64,000 nt of DNA from an uncultured bacterium (GTDB lineage: Bacteria > Bacillota_I > Bacilli_A > RF39 > UBA660): the NCBI GenBank assembly GCA_949292245.1, contig CASEYV010000002.1, positions 43,675-107,674 of the forward strand, in the 5' to 3' direction. The stretch's first letter is position 1, and every line of letters starts with the position of its first letter. Positions 8,270 to 16,750 of the stretch are shown piece by piece. The position numbers and the translations under genes were made by a program. Under the pieces are notes generated by a model. The model saw only the letters and a program-made list of their open reading frames with translations. It was not told the DNA's origin and did not search any database.

Positions 8270-8702
8270 TCAATTAATTTTTACTAAAGGAAAAGAAAAA
8301 GCTTTAAAAACTCTTTTTAGTCAGGATAATTTTGGATATTTAGCTATTGGGTATCAAGATGAAACTCAAGATACTAATGGATTTGAAAATCCTGTTACTG
8401 ATGCTGATGATGATGGATTTAACGAAATTAATGTACAAACATTTCCATCTTATGCAAGGATTCCATTAGTAGCACAAGATGAAGTAAATGTAGATTATGA
8501 TACTGAAACTGTATATATGAAATTTACTGCTGATTTGGATATTGATAATATTATTGAAATTACACCTATAAATCAATTTGCTATTGTAGATAGTTCAGAT
8601 AGTACAGACCCAAATACCGTTATATATGCGGCAGCAACTTTTCCAGAATTTGTTAAATCAGAAAAAATAGCTATTACTTTTGTTATTGATATAGGTTTAT
8701 AA
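8259..8702 (+). CDS. Small virion/tail-fibre-associated protein
   Basis: The start has AAGGAGAGG upstream. The N-terminus (LIFTKGKEKALKTLF, then YLAIGYQDE) matches a pattern found at the start of short phage tail or fibre proteins, where 'T-x-x-G-K-x-x-L-K-x-L' is followed by 'AIG'. The rest alternates in beta-rich segments. It is immediately upstream (10 bases) of the 1789-residue virion protein, so a role in the same appendage is likely. The specific function is inferred. Confidence 0.5.
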   Translation: MKSNQLIFTKGKEKALKTLFSQDNFGYLAIGYQDETQDTNGFENPVTDADDDGFNEINVQTFPSYARIPLVAQDEVNVDYDTETVYMKFTADLDIDNIIEITPINQFAIVDSSDSTDPNTVIYAAATFPEFVKSEKIAITFVIDIGL

Positions 8703-8712
8703 GGGGGTTTAT

Positions 8713-11700
8713 ATGACTAGTTATTATAATAGGGTTTATGGAAATCTTTATCCTGGTCGTATTGCTAAATCTGAAGATATTAATTTAATTCAAACTAATA
8801 TTGAAGATGCAATTAAAGCCGTTATTAATGATTTACATGAACAAACTTCATATATTTTAGGAAATGAAGAAGATGCCTTCTTATTATCTCCAGCTCCTAA
8901 ACGTGCAGGTAGATATATTGATACTATGAATTTAGTATCTGAATCAAAAGAAAAATGGCTCAACATTAATAAATATGGATATAAACAAGGTATTAAAAAA
9001 TCTAAAACAAGTTTATACAGTATTATTGTTAAATTAAGAAATTTATATAATAGAACTGTTACCGTTAAGTTTGAGTTACAAGATGATAGGGGAACTGTTT
9101 TAAAAACATCAAGTGTAAAGGTTCCTGCTAATACAACTTCTTCTGAATTTGAAGTTGTTTTTGCACAAGATTATGTTCCTACAATATTAGGTAGAAGCAA
9201 TTCAGATATTGAAGAAGATAATAACTTTTTAATGTCTAACAGACCTAATGAGGAATATATTCATGAAGGAAATACCGTTTATGATAATCAAGATGATAAA
9301 AATTCTAGTGTAGGAGCTACACAATTATATCTCGTTGTTAAACCATTAAATATGTCTGCAACAGACTTATTTGTTAATGGAGATGAAGATGTTGGTGTTA
9401 TTGATAATGAAACCTTTATGATTTGTGCTGATTCAGAAGGTAAATATGGAAAATTATTACAACAAACTGGTAACTCTGGTCTTTATTATGAGGATACTAT
9501 TTATGATTTGTATTTCAAAGATGTTTATTCTACAAAAAATACATATCTTTGTAATGGAGGAGCAGCTGTAATTGATGGAACACCAGTACAATGTATCGAT
9601 ACACATGTTACTGTTGATGGAGCTTCTTCTTTTGGAGATGTAAAATCTTTTGTTTATATGGATTTAGATGGTCATTTAAGGTCAGAAAATTCAGTTGCTA
9701 CTGAAGGCTCTTTAAACGATGTATTAACTCCATTACCTGCTGGTAGATTACCTATAGCAGAAATAACATTCTATAAGGATGGTACAAAATCACCAGAAGT
9801 ATATCAAGAAGATACTGAATTAATTACAAGACCACGTTCTCATCACGAAAGACTTCGTAGATTAGAAAAAGAAATGGCTTATCAAAGAGATATTACTATA
9901 CCACCTCGTTTAAAATATACTTTATCTGGTAGTGATATTATTGAGGATAATCCTCAAAAGATTACTGCAAAAGGAGATGAAGATGGTACTGCTGGTGCTA
10001 ATGAATTAGAATCTGGTACAGATTTCTTTTTAACAACCGATGCAAATGGTAATTTCGTTGTAAAAACAATAAATGCAGAAGTTTTAAATATTCCTATAAC
10101 TTTTGATGAGGAAGAGGACGCTAAAGAAACTGATGTTAATATTAAAGAAGGTAAATTGTATCCTACTAAGGTTAATGTAGATGTAAAAAATAAAAGCCTT
10201 ACATTAAAACAACTTAATACTGAAGCTGGAGTAGGAATGGATGATGAAACAGCTAAAGAAACCATTTTTAATGTATGGGATGATGATGCAGCTAATAGAC
10301 CTGTAAATGAAGATATTACTCCTACTGAAAGAGAATTTACTGTTCATAAAGGTAAAAGTGGTAAAAATGATTGGTCATCTGAATATCCAGCTATGACTTT
10401 TTATACTGACTCTGATTTTCAAGTTAGTGGTATTAATATTCCTATTACTAAATTTAAGAATTGTGAATCAGTTTGTTTCTATATATGGAAAAGACAAGGT
10501 CCTAATAATAAAACAAATAAAGTATGGATTGAGCTACCACATATCTACAAATCAAAATCTTTCAGCTTAGCTAATGCTAAAGAAAAAGATGGTTATCAAA
10601 TTGTTGAAGGTGGATTCAATATCGTTGTAGGTAAGGATAAAAGTACAACTTCAAGTGATACAACTGGTACAAGCAGTACAGATTCTGGTGATGCAACCCA
10701 ATCTAATGAGCAAACTGAATATACAGATACTGGTTTACATCTTCCTAAAGGTCAGTATATTATTATGGCTTTACCAACACCTAAATCTGGGTCTGGTAGT
10801 GTATATGTAGAAACATATAAACCAGCTGATTCAAAAGATTTCTTAATACGTTATTATGGTGCTGCTGATGCATCTCACTTTTATTTAAAAGATAGGTACT
10901 TTGAAATTTGGTATAACTCTGCTACATTTACTGGTACAAGTGGTAAATATGCTCAAACTGGATATATTGAATCTGGAACATTAAAATGGACACAAGTTGA
11001 ACCTGTTGAAACTGTTACTGTTCAAGCAAATGTTGAAAATCCAGAAGGTTGTTCATATAATATTTATGCTGATACTGGTGGTGGATATAAGCAGTTAAAA
11101 ATGAATGAGCCAACAAAAATTACTGGTCAAGGATATGCATTTAGATGGAAAATATCAATGACTGGTACTGGTAAAGACACACCAAGATTCTTCTATTCGG
11201 ATGAGAATGGATACGCCGTTAAATTTATATTAACAAGAAAAACCCCTGAAGTCGGTGCCTATGATGATAAAAATGCTTGTATCACAACTAAAACGATATA
11301 TGCAAATGATATATTAAGAAAATATGTTGGTGATGACAATATGTCATTAACTGATAATAGGTTTTCTAATTATGAATTTTGTAGGTTATGGGGACAAGAT
11401 TCAACAGATACTGATTTGTTAATTGATATTGCAGCTTCTGATTTAAAGGCTAAAATTGATACTCCTGAAATTACTACAGCTACTGATACTATTCCAGCAC
11501 AGACTAATGAATTTGATATATTTTCATTATATTTCGTTGATTTAGATTTAGATGATTTCTGTGATGGTTCTGTTGATTATGATAATTATGAACCAGATAT
11601 GGAATATGATGAGCATAATATGCGTTTTAAATTAGATACAGATAATGCATATAATGATGATGATATTGCTGTGTTTAATATGAGTGATTTCGAGTATAGT

Positions 11701-14082
11701 ATTGATGATACTCCAATGAGTGCTATTAAGCATACAAAAACTACTGTATCAATTGATGATGATTCTGAAGCGACAGAAGAAGTTGATACTATTAGTTTTG
11801 CTGCAAATACCGTTATTGATTCAGATAAAAATATATTAATTGGTCGTTATCAAAATAAATCTTCATATATGGATTTAACTAAATATTCTGGTATGAAATT
11901 GAATATTGATTTGGATACTGTTTCAACTGATAATGTTTCTACAAGTGCTAATGTAGCTATCAAAGGTTTAGCTTTATATGTAAGCTCTGCTTTAGAAGAG
12001 GATGTTCCTACTCGTGTAAATCAAGAATTAGAAAATAAAATGGTTGTAGCAGATATTGAAGCATTACCACCTACATTAGATGATATTACCGAAGAAACAC
12101 TTATTGATTTCTATACTAATAAGGTTATTCATGCTATAAAAACAGTAAACGGTGTTAATTATGATACATATTGGCAATATATTAAAAATAATGAAGGCTC
12201 ATATGTATTACAAAGAGTATATGACTTAAAACCTTATAGTATATTTGAAATTGTTGATTTAGCTGCTGGAGATGACCAAGAGATTTATGTATCTATTGAT
12301 GAAGATAATGAGAATTTTAAATATGCAAAAGAAATTGGTATCATTGCTTTAGTTGATGAAGATATATTTAAGATTGAAACAAGTTGTATCTTAACATTAA
12401 AGAAAATTAGAGCAGTAGCTCAAGGATATTATACATTGTTTGATGGAACAGATACATTATTACCTGCTGACCCTGGTGAAAGAGGAGAAGATAATTTATA
12501 TATTATCAATACTCATACTGATAAGAATGGTACAAGGTCTTGTCAATTGAAAATGTATTATAATAGATATAAAGAAGTTGGTAAAAGAATTGCTTATTGG
12601 AATAATGAATCAATAACTCGTGATTTCAACTTTATTGGTTGTCAAGTTGCTGTAAATAGTTGGATTCCTAAAAACAGTTTAATTATGAATTTATGTAGAG
12701 ATGAAAATGGGGTAGACCCAGTTGTTAGTATGAACTTCCCTACTATAAATTATATTCATTATGAAGCTGCTTCTGATAGTATTAAAGAAATTCCATTAAC
12801 AGGAACAAAAGTTGATTTAACAGTTGAACCAGATAATGAAGATGTTAGTGATTCAGAAACTGATGAAGGTGCTTCAGCTGATTTAGAATTAAAAGATAAT
12901 GTATTTGATGATTGTATTATTCAAACTGGTGATTTATATAAATCCGAAGGTACATCTGATAATTATACCGTTAAAATTTTAACAACAAAGAAAGAACCTG
13001 TGAAAGGTGCTGATGTTAATTTCAAATTAAACGGTGTTTCATACAAAAAAACTACTAATGATAGTGGTGAAGCTTCTGTAGCTGTTAATTTAGAAGAAGG
13101 TACATATACTATTTCAACGGAATATAAAGCACATACCGTTAAAAATAATATTTATATTGGAACAAACAACATTAACCAAAATAAGGTTAAATTTACTGCA
13201 ACAATAACTATGTTAGATGAAGATGAAGAGGTTCCAGAAGGTATTATTCAAATTCTATGTGATGGTAATGTTGTTCGTTCTGAAGAAGTTAATTTTGCAA
13301 CTTCTGATGTTGATAGGACTACTAAAACAGTTACATTTGAATCATACCGTTTAGAATATGGTGTTCATGAAATTAAGGCTGAATATTATCCTACAATTGA
13401 TTATATGGATAAAGAAGAGTCTAAAAAGTATAAAAACAGTTCCTCTTCAACTGTAAAAGTTAATGTTATTTGGCAGACAAAAGAAATTACAAGCACTTCC
13501 TCTTCCAAAGAAGATGAAGAAGAGGATAAAAAAGAAGAAGATAGTGGTACTGAAAAATCATCATCTAAATCAAGCTCTTCATCAAGTTCAAGTGGCGATA
13601 GCGACAAAGATAAAGATGAAAATAAAGATGAAGATAAAGAAGAAGAAAAAGAAGAAACTATTGAACAAAAGTATTTATATCTTGATGAAGACTCTATTAG
13701 TATAGTTGAAGATAGTGAAATTGAAAACAATGAAAAGCTTCAACAAGCAATTCCAGACTTTGTTGTAGTTGAAGATGGTATTGTAAACTTCAGTCAAGTA
13801 TATAGAAAACTTAATACTGATGAAACAATTAAATCTATTTCACTTGAAACAACAGAGAAATTTAGAGATTTCATGAAAACCATTCATGGTGAGGTTGAAG
13901 AACCTGAGGATATGAAAAAGACTTTAAATGTATATATTAAAAATATTATGTTATATGAAGCTGAAACTATGCCTATTTTCCATCCAAACATTCGTATGAA
14001 AATATATAATAAACCTCGTGGTGAAGAAACACTTGACTCTCCTGGTGTTAGGAAAATTGGTGCAGTTTTAACATATAGATAA
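8713..14082 (+). CDS. Giant virion protein with Ig-like domains
   Basis: A 1789-residue protein with a GGGGG-type ribosome site. The N-terminus (YGNLYPGRIAKSEDINLIQ) resembles baseplate- or fibre-attached phage proteins. The body is beta-rich and acidic. Around residues 1413-1480 an Ig-like module carries NGVSYKKTTNDSGEASVAV, and a second Ig-like part follows (about 1500-1590). A low-complexity Ser/Asp/Glu/Lys linker spans about 1593-1653, followed by a globular C-terminus. It is probably a tail fibre or whisker that contacts the host surface. A strong hairpin terminator begins at its stop codon. Confidence 0.7.
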   Translation: MTSYYNRVYGNLYPGRIAKSEDINLIQTNIEDAIKAVINDLHEQTSYILGNEEDAFLLSPAPKRAGRYIDTMNLVSESKEKWLNINKYGYKQGIKKSKTSLYSIIVKLRNLYNRTVTVKFELQDDRGTVLKTSSVKVPANTTSSEFEVVFAQDYVPTILGRSNSDIEEDNNFLMSNRPNEEYIHEGNTVYDNQDDKNSSVGATQLYLVVKPLNMSATDLFVNGDEDVGVIDNETFMICADSEGKYGKLLQQTGNSGLYYEDTIYDLYFKDVYSTKNTYLCNGGAAVIDGTPVQCIDTHVTVDGASSFGDVKSFVYMDLDGHLRSENSVATEGSLNDVLTPLPAGRLPIAEITFYKDGTKSPEVYQEDTELITRPRSHHERLRRLEKEMAYQRDITIPPRLKYTLSGSDIIEDNPQKITAKGDEDGTAGANELESGTDFFLTTDANGNFVVKTINAEVLNIPITFDEEEDAKETDVNIKEGKLYPTKVNVDVKNKSLTLKQLNTEAGVGMDDETAKETIFNVWDDDAANRPVNEDITPTEREFTVHKGKSGKNDWSSEYPAMTFYTDSDFQVSGINIPITKFKNCESVCFYIWKRQGPNNKTNKVWIELPHIYKSKSFSLANAKEKDGYQIVEGGFNIVVGKDKSTTSSDTTGTSSTDSGDATQSNEQTEYTDTGLHLPKGQYIIMALPTPKSGSGSVYVETYKPADSKDFLIRYYGAADASHFYLKDRYFEIWYNSATFTGTSGKYAQTGYIESGTLKWTQVEPVETVTVQANVENPEGCSYNIYADTGGGYKQLKMNEPTKITGQGYAFRWKISMTGTGKDTPRFFYSDENGYAVKFILTRKTPEVGAYDDKNACITTKTIYANDILRKYVGDDNMSLTDNRFSNYEFCRLWGQDSTDTDLLIDIAASDLKAKIDTPEITTATDTIPAQTNEFDIFSLYFVDLDLDDFCDGSVDYDNYEPDMEYDEHNMRFKLDTDNAYNDDDIAVFNMSDFEYSIDDTPMSAIKHTKTTVSIDDDSEATEEVDTISFAANTVIDSDKNILIGRYQNKSSYMDLTKYSGMKLNIDLDTVSTDNVSTSANVAIKGLALYVSSALEEDVPTRVNQELENKMVVADIEALPPTLDDITEETLIDFYTNKVIHAIKTVNGVNYDTYWQYIKNNEGSYVLQRVYDLKPYSIFEIVDLAAGDDQEIYVSIDEDNENFKYAKEIGIIALVDEDIFKIETSCILTLKKIRAVAQGYYTLFDGTDTLLPADPGERGEDNLYIINTHTDKNGTRSCQLKMYYNRYKEVGKRIAYWNNESITRDFNFIGCQVAVNSWIPKNSLIMNLCRDENGVDPVVSMNFPTINYIHYEAASDSIKEIPLTGTKVDLTVEPDNEDVSDSETDEGASADLELKDNVFDDCIIQTGDLYKSEGTSDNYTVKILTTKKEPVKGADVNFKLNGVSYKKTTNDSGEASVAVNLEEGTYTISTEYKAHTVKNNIYIGTNNINQNKVKFTATITMLDEDEEVPEGIIQILCDGNVVRSEEVNFATSDVDRTTKTVTFESYRLEYGVHEIKAEYYPTIDYMDKEESKKYKNSSSSTVKVNVIWQTKEITSTSSSKEDEEEDKKEEDSGTEKSSSKSSSSSSSSGDSDKDKDENKDEDKEEEKEETIEQKYLYLDEDSISIVEDSEIENNEKLQQAIPDFVVVEDGIVNFSQVYRKLNTDETIKSISLETTEKFRDFMKTIHGEVEEPEDMKKTLNVYIKNIMLYEAETMPIFHPNIRMKIYNKPRGEETLDSPGVRKIGAVLTYR

Positions 14083-14115
14083 GCGATATATTTTATATAT
14101 ATCGTTTATTTTTTT
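14081..14115 (+). terminator. Hairpin terminator
   Basis: The stem is CGATATAT (14084-14091) with ATATATCG (14097-14104), extended by A:T and G:U pairs to 14081/14107. A run of seven T follows (14109-14115). It directly follows the stop of the giant virion gene. Confidence 0.7.
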
Positions 14116-14125
14116 GGTGATAAAT

Positions 14126-14278
14126 ATGACAAAAGGTGAATTAACACAAGAAGAAATAATTGAGGTATTTGAAACATTAGAAATTTCTAAATATAAAAAA
14201 TATCTTGATAATACTTTTGAGGTTTGGGAAGTTCCCCCTATAAGAAAAGGTATGCAAATTTATTTTGAATCTCACTAG
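14126..14278 (+). CDS. Unknown 50-residue protein
   Basis: The ATG has GGTGATAA directly upstream. The product (MTKGELTQEEIIEVFETLEI onward) is a helical N-terminus followed by a short basic end. It lies just after a terminator and before the coiled-coil gene at 14312, so it may start by read-through. No family recognised. Confidence 0.55.
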   Translation: MTKGELTQEEIIEVFETLEISKYKKYLDNTFEVWEVPPIRKGMQIYFESH

Positions 14279-14311
14279 TAAAAATAATATAATTAAATCT
14301 TAGGTGATAAT

Positions 14312-14716
14312 ATGGGAGAAAAAATTGAAGCACAAAGTCATGCTGAAGTTGATAATCTTAGGCATAAAGATATGTTAGCAAGGACTATTCCTGCTACTAA
14401 TTCTACTATGAAAAATGTTGAACGCATGATTAAAGTTAATATTGATGACCAAGTTAATTTAAACGATATTCATAGCCGAATCAATGATGCTGTAGATAGT
14501 ATGAGTGAAATTATGAATAAACAAGATAAATATGAAAATATAGCAACAATCAATACTATTGAAGATATTGTTGTTAAGAATTTAGATGAACAACAAGATA
14601 TTGATACTATTGATAAAAAAATTGATAATCTTGAAAAAATTATATCAGAACTTTTAGAAGAAAATAAAAAAGTTAATAAAGAATTAGTTGAGATTAAAAA
14701 GACATTAAAGCAATAG
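14312..14716 (+). CDS. Coiled-coil protein
   Basis: A GGTGAT site precedes the ATG. The 134-residue protein is almost wholly helical, with Asp/Asn-rich heptads and a clear coiled coil at the C-terminus (KIISELLEENKKVNKELVE). It has no membrane segment. It could be a chaperone or small structural spacer. A hairpin terminator overlaps its stop. Confidence 0.55.
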   Translation: MGEKIEAQSHAEVDNLRHKDMLARTIPATNSTMKNVERMIKVNIDDQVNLNDIHSRINDAVDSMSEIMNKQDKYENIATINTIEDIVVKNLDEQQDIDTIDKKIDNLEKIISELLEENKKVNKELVEIKKTLKQ

Positions 14717-14744
14717 TAAATTACTATTGTTTCTATTTTTTTTT
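14711..14744 (+). terminator. Hairpin terminator
   Basis: CAATAGT and ACTATTG form a 7-bp stem around a 5-base loop, extendable to 9 bp. It overlaps the stop codon and is followed by a T-rich run from 14729. It ends the 14126-14716 unit. The 14745-14856 stretch after it holds no gene. Confidence 0.65.
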
Positions 14745-14856
14745 ATTTTACATATATCGTTAATTAATTTAAATATATGTGTTGTTTTGATTGTATTTTT
14801 TGTATAGTTTGATATATATGTAACTATATCTGTATGGTATATTTCGTTAATATAGA

Positions 14857-14870
14857 AAACTATAAATACT
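14857..14870 (+). promoter_or_regulatory. TATA promoter of the clamp gene
   Basis: AAACTATAAATACT is an archaeal TATA box with a purine-rich BRE-like flank (GAAAAC). Transcription would start near 14890, leaving only a very short leader that contains GGAGG (14892-14896). This matters for the start-codon question of the clamp gene. Confidence 0.5.
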
Positions 14871-14904
14871 ATTTTTATCTAATATTTACTTGGAGGTTGG
14901 TATA

Positions 14905-15609
14905 ATAATCATTAAAGAGTTTGATATTTTTAAGAAAATTATTACATATTCATCTGTTATTGCGGATGAGTGTATTATTTTATTCAATAAAAACGGTGTT
15001 TTTTTAACTCCTGCTACAAGAGGCGGGACTATTTTAGTTAATTGTTCATTGAAAAGTAATATGTTCGATGATTTACCAGAAGAAGATGTACTTATTGCAA
15101 TCAATATGGTTAAATTAAGTGATATATTAAAATCTTTCAAAGGAAAGGATATTGAGATGGATGTTAGCGAGAATAATATCGTTATTAAAAATGGGGGTAA
15201 AGAATTTACCGTTAAAGCTTTGTATGATGAATATCTTCCTCAACAAAGGGTAATACCACCAGAGTTTTATGAAGTTGATAAATTTTGTATTGATACATCT
15301 TTTATAGTAGAATCTGTATCTGATATATCAAAATTTACTGATTCTCTTTTTGTTGGATTAAAAGATAATGTTTTTTTTATTCAACAAAGAGGTTCTGATG
15401 ATATGGATTATATTAATAAAGAAGAAGTAGGCGAGTATAATGATTTTAAGAAAATATTTGCAGTTAATGTTATGAATAACGTATTAAAATTTATTAAACT
15501 TAATAATAATGTTGATGTTATCCAAATAGAAGAAAATCCGTTTTTATTAAAAATGGATGATGATAATATGAAATTGATTATAGCTATCGCACATATGGTA
15601 GAAACATGA
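14905..15609 (+). CDS. PCNA-like sliding clamp (start codon unusual)
   Basis: The translated frame resembles archaeal PCNA: an N-terminal helix (FDIFKKIITYSSVIADECI) like the first helix and strand of the family, an interdomain stretch near residues 105-120, and a C-terminus (LLKMDDDNMKLIIAIAHMVE) in the position of the family's final strand. It would tether the replicative polymerase to DNA. There is no ATG or GTG near the conserved start. GGAGG at 14892-14896 is eight bases before ATA at 14905; the only standard codon is TTG at 14890, which would be leaderless. I use 14905 as an inferred start. Fold assignment is moderate. Confidence 0.55.
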   Translation: MIIKEFDIFKKIITYSSVIADECIILFNKNGVFLTPATRGGTILVNCSLKSNMFDDLPEEDVLIAINMVKLSDILKSFKGKDIEMDVSENNIVIKNGGKEFTVKALYDEYLPQQRVIPPEFYEVDKFCIDTSFIVESVSDISKFTDSLFVGLKDNVFFIQQRGSDDMDYINKEEVGEYNDFKKIFAVNVMNNVLKFIKLNNNVDVIQIEENPFLLKMDDDNMKLIIAIAHMVET

Positions 15610-15618
15610 GGTGTTATT

Positions 15619-15891
15619 ATGAAAAAAGAGGCGATTATTCAGGAAATTGAATCCAGTCATGGTTCTGTTGATAAATTTTTAATGAAGAAAAAAGATTATT
15701 ATGACATTCCATCTGTTATTGTGGAAATTAATGATATTAAGTTTTCTGGCATAAATTTAGTATTTAATATGGATTTTAGTGAGTGTTTTGTGTTTTTCAA
15801 TCATAGAGTTTATGGTTTACATCAAATAGGATATTTTAAATCCGATAATATTAAAGCTTTTAAAATCCATGATTTAAAAACTAATAAATAG
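15619..15891 (+). CDS. Unknown 90-residue protein
   Basis: A GAGGTG site lies before the ATG, nine bases after the clamp gene, so the two probably share a transcript. The product is small, mixed alpha/beta, with a Phe-rich middle (FSECFVFFNHRVYG). It could be a replication accessory protein by position. No motif recognised. Confidence 0.55.
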   Translation: MKKEAIIQEIESSHGSVDKFLMKKKDYYDIPSVIVEINDIKFSGINLVFNMDFSECFVFFNHRVYGLHQIGYFKSDNIKAFKIHDLKTNK

Positions 15892-15917
15892 TGTTGTTTT
15901 TGCACTATTTTTTCTAC
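15886..15917 (+). terminator. Hairpin terminator
   Basis: An 8-bp stem AAATAGTG (15886-15893) with CACTATTT (15903-15910) and a 9-base loop. It overlaps the stop codon and runs into T-rich sequence. It closes the clamp unit. Confidence 0.65.
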
Positions 15918-15958
15918 TTTTTTTTATAACTATAATTTTTTATAAGTGTTTTTATATG

Positions 15959-15975
15959 AAAAAACTTATATAGTT
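15959..15975 (+). promoter_or_regulatory. TATA promoter of the nucleotide-metabolism operon
   Basis: AAAAACTTATATAG-type sequence about 34 bases before the ATG at 16007, with a weak GTGAT ribosome site just before the start. It would drive the 16007-19924 gene run. Confidence 0.45.
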
Positions 15976-16006
15976 TAAAGACTTATATTAATTATAGTGA
16001 TTTTTT

Positions 16007-16750
16007 ATGATTTTAGATAATAATGCTATGTATGCTAAATACAAGGATATTATTCCTGAAGATAATTTTGAAGATGTAGGAATTTCTTTGACTGTAGGTA
16101 AGGTTAAAGAGTTCGTATATAAGAAAAATGATTATGTTTGTGGAAATGATGAAGTTTCTGAAGTTTGTACAAAAGAATTAACTCCAGAAACTGATAATAA
16201 TGGAAAAAAATTTTTTATTTTACAACCATCACTTCAATATATCGTTGTAGTTAAAGAACATTTACCTGTGGTTGATGGTATCGTTAGGATAATTAATTCT
16301 TTAAACGATATATCCAAAGTGGGTTTAAATGTTATACCTCAAGTTACTGATTCAAGTATTGATACACCCGTTGAAGTTATTGTTGAAAATAAGACACCCG
16401 CTCCAATATTTTTAGAAGCAGGTTCAAGATTTTGTAAATTAGTGGAAACACAAACTGAAGAACCAATTTCTAACATCGTTTTTTTAATTGGTGGAGAGGA
16501 TAATTTACCTCTTGAAGGTGCTACTGTTAAGTTGAAAAATACAGTAACTGATAAAGAGTATTTATCTACTGAATCTGATGCATATGGTTTAGCAAAAATA
16601 AACGGTATTCTTTATGGTGATTATAAAATGACAATTCATCACGAAGATGAAGAATATGATAATGGTGTTATAACAGTTGCTGAACCATTAATGACAACAA
16701 TTTATATTCCAAATATAATGATGATTGGTAATAATGAGATGATAGAATGA
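16007..16750 (+). CDS. Degenerate dUTPase/dCTP-deaminase fold fused to an Ig-like domain
   Basis: Residues about 20-150 follow the dUTPase/DCD fold: DVGISLTVGKV matches NGVDLTLDKV of the protein at 41845-42360, and PIFLEAGSRFCKLVE matches PFYLESGVRFAQLVD. Where the family has the RSSLxR active-site loop this protein has INSLND (residues 96-101), and other catalytic residues are absent. Residues about 165-235 form a carboxypeptidase-regulatory/Ig-like module (LEGATVKLKNTVTDKEY, DAYGLAKING). It is first in an operon with the anaerobic reductase and overlaps nrdD by four bases. It is probably not an active dUTPase; it could bind nucleotides or act in the virion. Confidence 0.6.
   Translation: MILDNNAMYAKYKDIIPEDNFEDVGISLTVGKVKEFVYKKNDYVCGNDEVSEVCTKELTPETDNNGKKFFILQPSLQYIVVVKEHLPVVDGIVRIINSLNDISKVGLNVIPQVTDSSIDTPVEVIVENKTPAPIFLEAGSRFCKLVETQTEEPISNIVFLIGGEDNLPLEGATVKLKNTVTDKEYLSTESDAYGLAKINGILYGDYKMTIHHEDEEYDNGVITVAEPLMTTIYIPNIMMIGNNEMIE

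Noticed and set aside
13401..13730. Antisense Ser/Leu-rich open frame
   Set aside because: Mirror of the Ser/Asp/Glu/Lys linker of the giant virion gene; composition artefact.
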